Positions 1-8,479 of a stretch of DNA of 64,000 nt are shown here, in pieces. This stretch comes from Hydractinia symbiolongicarpus. Its lineage: Eukaryota > Cnidaria > Hydrozoa > Anthoathecata > Hydractiniidae. Under the pieces are notes generated by a model. It was not told where the DNA came from. It was given only the letters and a program-made list of their open reading frames with translations, and searched no databases. The stretch lies in assembly GCF_029227915.1 (NCBI RefSeq), contig NC_079884.1, positions 4,218,001 through 4,282,000 of the forward strand. The letters run 5' to 3'. Within the stretch, counting starts at the first letter, position 1. Every line of letters starts with the position of its first letter. A program made the position numbers and the translations under genes.

Positions 1-15
1 TGAGACTTGTAGTTT

Positions 16-37
16 TCAAAAATGTTTTCATTTTTGA
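16..37. repeat. Dyad 1 of the monomer (example copy): A/T hairpin
   Basis: Arms TCAAAAATG (16-24) and CATTTTTGA (29-37) are perfect reverse complements around a TTTT loop. The element recurs near the start of nearly every monomer. Variants keep part of the stem: TTTAAAAATG at the left arm leaves about 7 pairs, CAAGAATG gives one G-T pair, and GTTTTTATT shortens the top of the stem. The TATTTAAAAATATTTTC version of classes B10-B12 leaves about 6 pairs. CAGAAATG with GTTATC (class B7) is the weakest. Function unknown. An A/T stem followed by T's resembles a bacterial terminator, but the context argues against that reading. Confidence 0.8.
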
Positions 38-93
38 TGAGACGCTTAATGAAAGAGGTTTAATCGCCGGCACCCGCGATTTCCCGCAAATCC

Positions 94-106
94 CGGGCTT
101 GGCCCG
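94..106. repeat. Dyad 2 of the monomer (example copy): G+C hairpin
   Basis: CGGGC (94-98) and GCCCG (102-106) pair perfectly around TTG. Other monomers carry CGGAC with GTCCG around TAG, which is also a perfect stem (examples 907-919 and 24566-24578). The commonest version, CGGAC with GCCCG around TCG, has one A-C mismatch on the plus strand but a G-U pair if the minus strand were transcribed. CGGGC TTA GCCCG in many B7 copies changes only the loop. The A1 version ends in GCCGG, which breaks this stem but allows a CCGG/CCGG one. Confidence 0.75.
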
Positions 107-123
107 TATAGTCGAATGTATAC
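106..123. repeat. Dyad 3 of the monomer (example copy): GTATA/TATAC
   Basis: GTATA (106-110) and TATAC (119-123) form a 5-bp inverted repeat around an 8-base loop. The loop is GTCGAATG in some classes and GTCAAAAG in others, with the arms unchanged. Classes carrying GCATAG (A3, B6, B8) lose one pair, and A5 copies carry GTATAG at the right arm and lose the terminal pair. It abuts dyad 2, sharing base 106. Confidence 0.65.
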
Positions 124-138
124 AAAGAAAGTACCCTG

Positions 139-150
139 TGAGTAAACTCA
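139..150. repeat. Dyad 4 of the monomer (example copy): TGAGT/ACTCA
   Basis: TGAGT (139-143) and ACTCA (146-150) are reverse complements separated by AA. Monomers with CCCAGGGAG keep four of the five pairs (GAGT/ACTC). Those with GGGTGTAAAC lose most of it. A two-base gap is too short for a stable hairpin, so a site for a dimeric DNA-binding protein is the more natural reading. No binding protein can be named. Confidence 0.55.
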
Positions 151-160
151 TTTCCAGAAC

Positions 161-180
161 GATTTTTTAATTTATTTTTT
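161..180. other. T-rich tail of the monomer (example copy)
   Basis: Each monomer ends in a segment almost free of G and C: ATTTTTTAA, then a short A/T stretch, then a run of about six T's before CACCAC, CAGCAC or CAACAC. Together with dyad 1 of the next copy it makes A/T-rich stretches recur every 203 bp, alternating with the C-rich core. Stiff T tracts tend to exclude nucleosomes, so this could serve as a linker; that is inference. Confidence 0.6.
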
Positions 181-1210
181 CAACACTAAAACGCATGAGA
201 CTTGTAGTTTTCAAAAATGTTTTCATTTTTGATGAGACGCTGAATAAAAGAAAGTTTAATCGCTGGCAAACGAAAACCCGCGATTTCCCGTAAATCCCGG
301 ACTCGGCCCGTATATTCAAAAGTATACAAAGAAAGTACCCAGGGAGTAAACTAATTTCCCAAACGATTTTTTGAATTATTATTTCACCACTAGAACCCAT
401 GAGACTTGTAGTTTTTAAAAATGTTTTCATTTTTGATGAGACGCTGAATAAAAGAAGTTTAATCGCCAGCAAACGAAAACCCGCGATTTCCCGTAAATCC
501 CGGACTCGGCCCGTATAGTCAAAAGTATACAAAGAAAGTACCCAGGGAGTAAACTCATTTCCGGAACAATTTTTTAAGTTATTTTTTCACCACTAAAACG
601 CATGAGACTTGTAGTTTTCAGAAATGTTTTCATTTTTGATGAGACGCTTAATGAAAGTGGTTTAATCGCCGGCAAACGAAAACCCGCGATTTCTCGTAAA
701 TCCCAGGCTTGGCCGGTATAGTCGAATGTATACAAAGAAAGTACCCTGTGAGTAAACTCATTTCCAAAACCATTTTTTAAATTATCTTTTCACCACTAAA
801 ACGCATAAGACTTGTAGTTTTCAAAAATATTTTCATTTTTGATGAGACGCTGAAAAAAAGATGTTTAATCGCCGGCAAACGAAAACCCGCGATTTCCCGT
901 AAATCCCGGACTAGGTCCGTATAATCAAAAGTATACAAAGAAAGTACCCAGGGAGTAAACTCATTTCCCGAACGACTTTTTAAATTATTTTTTCAGCACT
1001 AAAACGCAAGAGACTTGTAATTTTTAAAAATGTTTTCATTTTTGATGAGACGCTGAATAAAAGACGTTTAATCGCCGGCAAACGAAAACCCGCCATTTCC
1101 CGTAAACCCCGGACTCGGCCCGCATAGTCAAAATATACAAAGAAAGTACCCAGGGAGTAAACTCATTTCCCGAACGATTTTTTCAATTATCTTTTAACCA
1201 CTAAAACGCA

Positions 1211-2410
1211 TGAGACTTGCAGTTTTCAAAAATGTTTTCATTTTTGATGAGAGGCTTAATAAAAGAGGTTTAATCGCCGGCACCCGCGATTTCCCGTAAA
1301 TCCCGGGCTTGGCCCGTATAGTCGAATGTATACAAAGAAAGTACCCAGGAAGTAAACTCATTTCCCGAACGATTTTTTAAATTTTTTTTGCACCACTAAA
1401 ACGCATGAGACTTGTAGTTTTCAAAAATGTTTTCATTTTTGATGAGACGCTTAATGAAAGAAGTTTAATCGCCGGCACCCGCGATTTCCCGCAAATCCCG
1501 GGCTTGGCCCGTATAGTCGAATGTATACAAAGAAAGTACCCTGTGAGTAAACTCATTTCCAGAACGATTTTTTAATTTATTTTTTCAACACTAAAACGCA
1601 TGAGACTTGTAGTTTTCAAAAATGTTTTCATTTTTGATGAGACGCTTAATGAAAGAGGTTTAATCGCCGGTAAACGAAAACCCGCGACTTCCCGTAAAAT
1701 CCGGACTCGGCCCGTATAGTCAAAAGTATACAAAGAAAGTACCCAGGGAGTAAACTCATTTCTCGAACGATTTTTTAAATTATTTTTTCACCACTAAAAC
1801 GCATGAGACTTGTAGTTTTCAAAAATGTTTTCATTTTTGGTGAGACGCTGAATAAAAGAAGTTTAATAGCCGGCAAACGAAAACCTGCGATTTCCCGTAA
1901 ATCCCGGACTCGGCCCGTATAGTCAAAAGTATACAAAGAAAGTACCCGGGGTGTAAACTCATTTCCCGAACGAATTTTTAAATTATTATTTCACCACTAA
2001 AGCCCATGAGACTTGTAGTTTTTAAAAATGTTTTCATTTTTGATGAGACGCTGAATAAAAGAAGTTTAATTGCCGGCAAACGAAAATCCGCGACTTCCCG
2101 TAAATCCCGGACTCGGCCCGTATAGTCAAAAGTATACAAAGAAAGTACCCAGGGAGTAAACTCATTTCCCGAACGATTTTTTAAATTAATTTTCACCACT
2201 AAAACGCATGAGACTTGTAGTTTTCAGAAATGTTTTCATTTTTGATGAGACGTTTAATGAAAGTTGTTTAATCGCCGGCCAACAAAAACCCGCCATTTCC
2301 CGTAAACCCCGGACTCGGCCCGCATAGTCAAAATATACAAAGAAAGTACCCAGGGAGTAAACTCATTTCCCGAACGATTTTTTCAATTATCTTTTCACCA
2401 CTAAAACGCA
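1211..2410. repeat. 6-monomer block, copy 1 (about 1200-bp period); D1/D2/D4 class key
   Basis: Starts: 1211 D1, 1406 D2, 1601 D4, 1804 C1, 2007 C2, 2209 hybrid C3/A3. D1 key: CTTGCAG, GAGGCTTAATAAAAG and a tail with TTTTTTTTGCACCAC. D2 key: CTTAATGAAAGAGG, AAG or ACAGG with a CAACAC tail. D4 key: CTTAATGAAAGAGG, CCGGTAAACG, GCGACTT and TTTCTCGAACG. Copies 1211 and 1406 share the 8-base deletion seen in monomer 1. Every landmark returns 1200 bp later (1211 to 2411, 1804 to 3004, 2007 to 3207), so this is one half of a tandem block duplication. The hybrid at 2209 is the join: it begins as C3 and ends as A3, with the switch between about 2275 and 2290. Confidence 0.85.
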
Positions 2411-3206
2411 TGAGACTTGCAGTTTTCAAAAATGTTTTCATTTTTGATGAGAGGCTTAATAAAAGAGGTTTAATCGCCGGCACCCGCGAGTTCCCGTAAA
2501 TCCCGGGCTTGGCCCGTATAGTCGAATGTATACAAAGAAAGTACCCAGGGAGTAAACTCATTTCCCAAACGATTTTTTAAATTTTTTTTGCACCACTAAA
2601 ACGCATGAGACTTGTAGTTTTCAAAAATGTTTTCATTTTTGATGAGACGCTTAATGAAAGAGGTTTAATCGCCGGCACCCGCGATTTCCCGTAAATCCCG
2701 GGCTTGGCCCGTATAGTCGAATGTATACAAAAAAGTACCCTGTGAGTAAACTCATTTCCAGAACGATTTTTTAATTTTTTTTTTTCAACACTAAAACGCA
2801 TGAGACTTGTAGTTTTCAAAAATGTTTTCATTTTTGATGAAACGCTTAATGAAAGAGGTTTAATCGCCGGTAAACGAAAACCCGCGACTTCCCGTAAATC
2901 CCGGACTCGGCCCGTATAGTCAAAAGTATACAAAGAAAGTACCTAGGGAGTAAACTCATTTCTCGAACGATTTTTTAAATTATTTTTTCACCACTAAAAC
3001 GCATGAGACTTGTAGTTTTCAAAAATGTTTTCATTTTTGGTGAGACGCTGAATAAAAGAAGTTTAATAGCCGCCAAACGAAAACCTGCGATTTCCCGTAA
3101 ATCCCGGACTCGGCCCGTATAGTCAAAAGTATACAAAGAAAGTACCCGGGGTGTAAACTCATTTCCCGAACGATTTTTTAAATTATTATTTCACCACTAA
3201 AGCCCA
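2411..3206. repeat. Copy 2 of the 1200-bp block
   Basis: Starts: 2411 D1, 2606 D2, 2801 D4, 3004 C1, matching 1211, 1406, 1601 and 1804 at a constant offset of 1200 bp and sharing their 8-base deletions (2411 and 2606). Small differences (GCGAG for GCGAT near 2490, a longer T run near 2770) show the duplication is not brand new. It runs without a break into the next block, whose first monomer (3207) still matches 2007. Confidence 0.85.
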
Positions 3207-5031
3207 TGAGACTTGTAGTTTTTAAAAATGTTTTCATTTTTGATGACACACTGAATAAAAGAAGTTTAATTGCCGGCAAACGAAAACCCGCGACTTCCCG
3301 TAAATCCCGGACTCGGCCCGTATAGTCAAAAGTATACAAAGAAAGTACCCAGGAAGTAAACTCATTTCCCGAACGATTTTTTAAATTAATTTTCACCACT
3401 AAAACGCATGAGACTTGTAGTTTTCAGAAATGTTTTCATTTTTGATGAGACGCTTAATGAAAGTTGTTTAATCGCCGGCCAACAAAAACCCGCGATTTCC
3501 CGTAAATCCCGGGCTTGGCCCGTATAGTCGAATGTATACAAAGAAAGTACCCTGTGAGTAAACTCATTTCCGAAACGATTTTTTTAATTATCTTTTCACC
3601 ACTAAAACGCATGAGACTTGCAGTTTTCAAAAATGTTTTCATTTTTGATGAGACGCAGAATAAAAGAAGTTTAATCGCCGGCAAACGAAAACCCGCGATT
3701 TCCCGTAAGTCCCGGGCTTGGCCCGTATAGTCAAAAGTATACAAATATAGTAACCAGGGAATAAACTCATTTCCCGAACGATATTTTAATTTATTTTTTC
3801 ACCACTAAAACGCATGAGACTTGTAGTTTTCAAAAATGTTTTCATTTTTGATGAGACGCAGAATAAAAGAAGTTTAATCGCCGGCAAACGAAAACCCGCG
3901 ATTTCCCGTAAGTCCCGGGCTTGGCCCGTATAGTCAAAAGTATACAAATATAGTACCCAGGGAGTAAACTCATTTCCCGAACGATTTTTTATTTTATTTT
4001 TTCACCACTAAAACGCATGAGACTTGTAGTTTTCAAAAATGTTTTCATTTTTGATGAGACGCTTCATGAAAGAGGTTTAATCGCCGGTAAACGAAAACCC
4101 GCGACTTCCCGTAAATCCCGGACTCGGCCCGTATAGTCAAAAGTATACAAAGAAAGTACCCAGGGAGTAAACTCATTTCTCGAACGATTTTTTAAATTAT
4201 TTTTTCACCACTAAAACGCATGAGACTTGTAGTTTTCAAAAATGTTTTCATTTTTGGTGAGACGCTGAATAAAAGAAGTTTAATAGCCGGCAAACGAAAA
4301 CCTGCGATTTCCCGTAAATCCCGGACTCGGCCCGTATAGTCAAAAGTATACAAAGAAAGTACCCTGTGAGTAAACTCATTTCCGAAACGATTTTTTCAAT
4401 TATCTTTTCACCACTAAAACGCCTGAGACTTGCAGTTTTCAAAAATGTTTTCATTTTTGATGAGACGCAGAATAAAAGAAGTTTAATCGCCGGCAAACGA
4501 AAACCCGCGATTTCCCGTAAATCCCGGACTCGGCCCGTATAGTCAAAAGTATACAAGGAAAGTACCCAGTGAGTAAACTCATTTCCCGAACGAATTTTTA
4601 AAATATTTTTTCACCACTAAAATGCATGAGACTTGTAGTTTTCAGAAATGTTTTCATTTTTGATGAGACGCTAAATGAAAGTGGTTTAATCGCCGGCAAA
4701 CGAAAACCCGCGATTTCCCGTAAATCCCGGGCTTGGCCCGTATAGTCGAATGTATACAAAGAAAGTACCCTGTAAAAAAACTCATTTCCAAAACGATTTT
4801 TTAAATTATCTTTTCACCACTAAAACGCTTGAGACTTGTAGTTTTCAAAAATGTTTTTATTTTTGATGAGACGCTGAATAAAAGAAGTTTAATCGCCGGC
4901 AAACGAAAACCCGCCATTTCCCGTAAACCCGGACTCGGCCCGCATAGTCAAAAGTATACAAAAAAAGTACCCAGGGAGTAAACTCATTTCCCGAACGATT
5001 TTTTAAATTATTTTTTCACCACTAAAACGCA
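3207..5031. repeat. 9-monomer block, copy 1; D5-D7 class key
   Basis: Starts: 3207 C2, 3409 C3, 3612 D5, 3815 D5, 4018 D4, 4221 C1, 4424 D6, 4627 D7, 4830 B8. D5 key: CGCAGAATAAAAGAAG, GTAAGTCCCGGGC and AAATATAGTA. D6 key: CGCAGAATAAAAG with GGACTCGG and TATACAAGGAAAG. D7 key: ATGCATGAG start, CAGAAATG, AAATGAAAGTGG and a following TTGAG start. Copies at 3612 and 3815 are near twins, a single-monomer duplication. The block recurs with an offset of 1825 bp at its left end (3409 to 5234). Confidence 0.85.
4707..4739 (-). other. Possible G-quadruplex / i-motif core (example copy)
   Basis: Read on the minus strand the core has four GGG runs with spacers of 8, 6 and 7 bases (CCC runs on the plus strand from 4707 to 4739). 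The same spacing occurs in most monomers. Classes with CCTGCG lose the run nearest the variable segment and those with CCTGGACTCGG lose the third. Two loops sit at or above the usual 7-base limit and dyad 2 competes for the same bases, so folding is uncertain. Confidence 0.5.
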
Positions 5032-6450
5032 TGAGACTTGCAGTTTTCAAAAATGTTTTCATTTTTGATGAGACACTAAATAAAAGAAGTTTAATTGCCG
5101 GCAAACGAAAACCCGCGACTTCCCGTAAATCCCGGACTCGGCCCGTATAGTCAAAAGTATACAAAGAAAGTACCCAGGAAGTAAACTCATTTCCCGAACG
5201 ATTTTTTAAATTAATTTTCACCACTAAAACGCATGAGACTTGTAGTTTTCAGAAATGTTTTCATTTTTGATGAGACGCTTAATGAAAGTTGTTTAATCGG
5301 CGGCCAACAAAAACCCGCGATTTCCCGTAAATCCCGGGCTTGGCCCGTATAGTCGAATGTATACAAAGAAAGTACCCTGTGAGTAAACTCATTTCCGAAA
5401 CGATTTTTTTAATTATCTTTTCACCACTAAAACGCATGAGACTTGCAGTTTTCAAAAATGTTTTCATTTTTGATGAGACGCAGAATAAAAGAAGTTTAAT
5501 CGCCGGCAAACGAAAACCTGCGATTTCCTGTAAGTCCCGGGCTTGGCCCGTATAGTCAAAAGTATACAAATATAGTACCCAGGGAGTAAACTCATTTCCC
5601 GAACGATTTTTTAATTTATTTTTTCACCACTAAAACGCATGAGACTTGTAGTTTTCAAAAATGTTTTCATTTTTGATGAGACGCAGAATAAAAGAAGTTT
5701 AATCGCCGGCAAACGAAAACCCGCGATTTCCCGTAAGTCCCGGGCTTGGCCCGTATAGTCAAAAGTATACAAATATAGTACCCAGGGAGTAAACTCATTT
5801 CCCGAACGATTTTTTAATTTATTTTTTCACCACTAAAACGCATGAGACTTGTAGTTTTCAAAAATGTTTTCATTTTTGATGAGACGCTTCATGAAAGAGG
5901 TTTAATCGCCGGTAAACGAAAACCCGCGACTTCCCGTAAATCCCGGACACGGCCCGTATAGTCAAAAGTATACAAAGAAAGTACCCAGTGAGTAAACTCA
6001 TTTCCCGAACGAATTTTTAAAATATTTTTTCACCACTAAAATGCATGAGACTTGTAGTTTTCAGAAATGTTTTCATTTTTGATGAGACGCTAAATGAAAG
6101 TGGTTTAATCGCCGGCAAACGAAAACCCGCGATTTCCCGTAAATCCCGGGCTTGGCCCGTATAGTCGAATGTATACAAAGAAAGTACCCTGTGAATAAAC
6201 TCATTTCCAAAACGATTTTTTAAATTATCTTTTCACCACTAAAACGCTTGAGACTTGTAGTTTTCAAAAATGTTTTTATTTTTGATGAGACGCTGAATAA
6301 AAGAAGTTTAATCGCCGGCAAACGAAAACCCGCCATTTCCCGTAAACCCGGACTCGGCCCGCATAGTCAAAAGTATACAAAAAAAGTACCCAGGGAGTAA
6401 ACTCATTTCCCGAACGATTTTTTAAATTATTTTTTCACCACTAAAACGCA
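5032..6450. repeat. Copy 2 of the 9-monomer block, two monomers shorter
   Basis: Starts: 5032 C2, 5234 C3, 5437 D5, 5640 D5, 5843 hybrid D4/D6, 6046 D7, 6249 B8. The left part matches the previous block at an offset of 1825 bp, the right part at 1419 bp (4627 to 6046, 4830 to 6249). The difference is two monomers, and the hybrid at 5843 is the join: it begins like the D4 copy at 4018 and ends like the D6 copy at 4424. An unequal exchange inside the monomer explains this. Confidence 0.85.
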
Positions 6451-8479
6451 TGAGACTTGTAGTTTTCAAAAATGTTTTCATTTTTGATGAGACGCTTAAT
6501 GAAAGAGGTTTAATCGCTGGTGAACGAAAACCGGCGACTTCCCGTAAATCCCGGACTCGGCCCGTATAGTCAAAAGTATACAAAGAAAGTACCCAGGGAG
6601 TAAACTCATTTCTCGAACGATTTTTTAAATTATTTTTTCACCAATAAAACGCATGAGACTTGTAGTTTTCAAAAATGTTTTCATTTTTGGTGAGACGCTG
6701 AATAAAAGAAGTTTAATAACTGGCAAACGAAAACCTGCGATTTCCCGTAAATCCCGGACTCAGCCCGTATAGCCAAAAGTATACAAAGAAAGAACCCGGG
6801 GTGTAAACTCATTTCCCGAACTATTTTTTAAATTATTATTTCACCACTAAAGCCCATGAGACTTGTAGTTTTTAAAAATGTTTTCATTTTTGATGAGACG
6901 CTGAATAAAAGAAGTTTAATTGCCGGCAAACGAAAACCCGCGACTTCCCGTAAATCCCGGACTCGGCCCGTATAGTCAAAAGTATACAAAGAAAGTACCC
7001 AGGGAGTAAACTCATTTCCCGAACGATTTTTTAAATTATTTTTTCACCACTAAAACGCATGAGACTTGTAGTTTTCAAAAATGTTTTCATTTTTGATGAG
7101 ACGCTTTATGAAAGAGGTTTAATCGCCGGTAAACGAAAACCCGCGACTTCCCGTAAATCCCGGACTCGGCCCGTATAGTCAAAAGTATACAAAGAAAGTA
7201 CCCAGGGAGTAAACTCATTTCTCGAACGATTTTTTAAATTATTTTTTCACCACTAAAACGCATGAGACTTGTAGTTTTCAAAAATGTTTTCATTTTTGAT
7301 GAGACGCTGAATAAAAGAAATTTAATCGCCGGCAAACGAAAACCTGCGATTTCCCGTAAATCCCGGACTCGGCCCGTATAGTCAAAAGTATACAAAGAAA
7401 GTACCCAGGGAGTAAACTAATTTCCCAAACGATTTTTTGAATTATTATTTCACCACTAGAGTCCATGAGACTTGTAGTTTTTAAAAATGTTTTCATTTTT
7501 GATGAGACGCTGAATAAAAGAAGTTTAATCGCCGGCAAACGAAAACCCGCGATTTCCCGTAAATCCCGTACTCGGCCCGTATAGTCAAAAGTATACAAAG
7601 AAAGTACCCAGGGAGTAAACTAATTTCCCAAACGATTTTTTGAATTATTATTTCACCACTAGAGCCCATGAGACTTGTAGTTTTTAAAATTGTTTTCATT
7701 TTTGATGAGACGCTGAATAAAAGAAGTTTAATTGCCGGCAAACGAAAACCCGCGACTTCCCGTAAATCCCGGACTCGGCCCGTATAGTCAAAAGTATACA
7801 AAGAAAGTACCCAGGGAGTAAACTCATTTCTCGAACGATTTTTTAAAATATTTTTTCACCACTAAAACGCACGAGACTTGTAGTTTTCAAAAATGTTTTC
7901 ATTTTTGATGAGACGCTGAATAAAAGAAGATTAATAACCGGCAAACGAAAACCTGCGATTTCCCGTAAATCCCGGACTCGGCCCGTATAGTCAAAAGTAT
8001 ACAAAGAAAGTACCCAGGGAGTAAACTCATTTCTCGAACGATTTTTTAAATTATTTTTTCACCACTAAAGTCCATGAGACTTGTAGTTTTTAAAAATGTT
8101 TTCATTTTTGATGAGACGCTGAATAAAAGAAGTTTAATTGCCGGCAAACGAAAACCCGCGACTTCCCGTAAATCCCGGACTCGGCCCGTATAGTCAAAAG
8201 TGTACAAAGAAAGTACCCAGGGAGTAAACTCATTTCCCGAACGATTTTTTAAATTAATTTTCACCACTAAAACGCATGAGACTTGTAGTTTTCAGAAATG
8301 TTTTCATTTTTGATGAGACGCTTAATGAAAGTTGTTTAATCGCCGGCAAACAAAAACCCGCGATTTCCCGTAAATCCCGGGCTAGGCCCGTATAGTCGAA
8401 TGTATACAAAGAAAGTACCCTGTGAGTAAACTCATTTCCGAAACGATTTTTTCAATTATCTTTTCACCACTAAAACGCA
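6451..8479. repeat. Ten monomers of mixed C and D classes
   Basis: Starts: 6451 D4, 6654 C1, 6857 C2, 7060 D4, 7263 C5, 7466 C6, 7669 C2-like, 7872 C1, 8075 C2, 8277 C3. C5 key: AAGAAATTTAATC, CTGCGATT and ACTAATTTCCCAAACG. C6 key: start after ACTAGAGYCCA, TTTTTAAAAATG and the same ACTAATTTCCCAAACG. The C1-C2 pair appears twice (6654/6857 and 7872/8075). The copy at 7669 begins as C6 but reads as C2 from AATTGCCGG on. Confidence 0.8.

Larger units (their letters stand above)
1..1210. repeat. Monomers 1-6, mixed C/D and A classes
   Basis: Monomer starts and classes: 1 D2, 196 C5-like, 400 A6-like (starts after ACTAGAACCCA), 603 A1, 806 A2, 1009 A3. The first copy is 195 bp because 8 bases (AACGAAAA) are missing after position 72, where GCCGGCA runs straight into CCCGCG. 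The 603-1210 stretch is the A1-A2-A3 order that recurs around 10.3, 12.5, 24.3, 40 and 42 kb. The A2 copy at 806 carries CCGCGATT rather than the usual CCGCCATT, so it is a divergent member. Confidence 0.85.

Noticed and set aside
16-37. Rho-independent terminator
   Set aside because: The stem is almost all A/T, lies in every monomer, and there is no gene upstream. The setting is eukaryotic satellite DNA.
3515-3730. Plus-strand frames of about 71 codons, repeated at 5340, 13659, 14064, 15891, 22343, 31872 and others
   Set aside because: They overlap the minus-strand frames in the same monomers and depend on particular class pairs. No conserved start context or domain, so they are chance open stretches.
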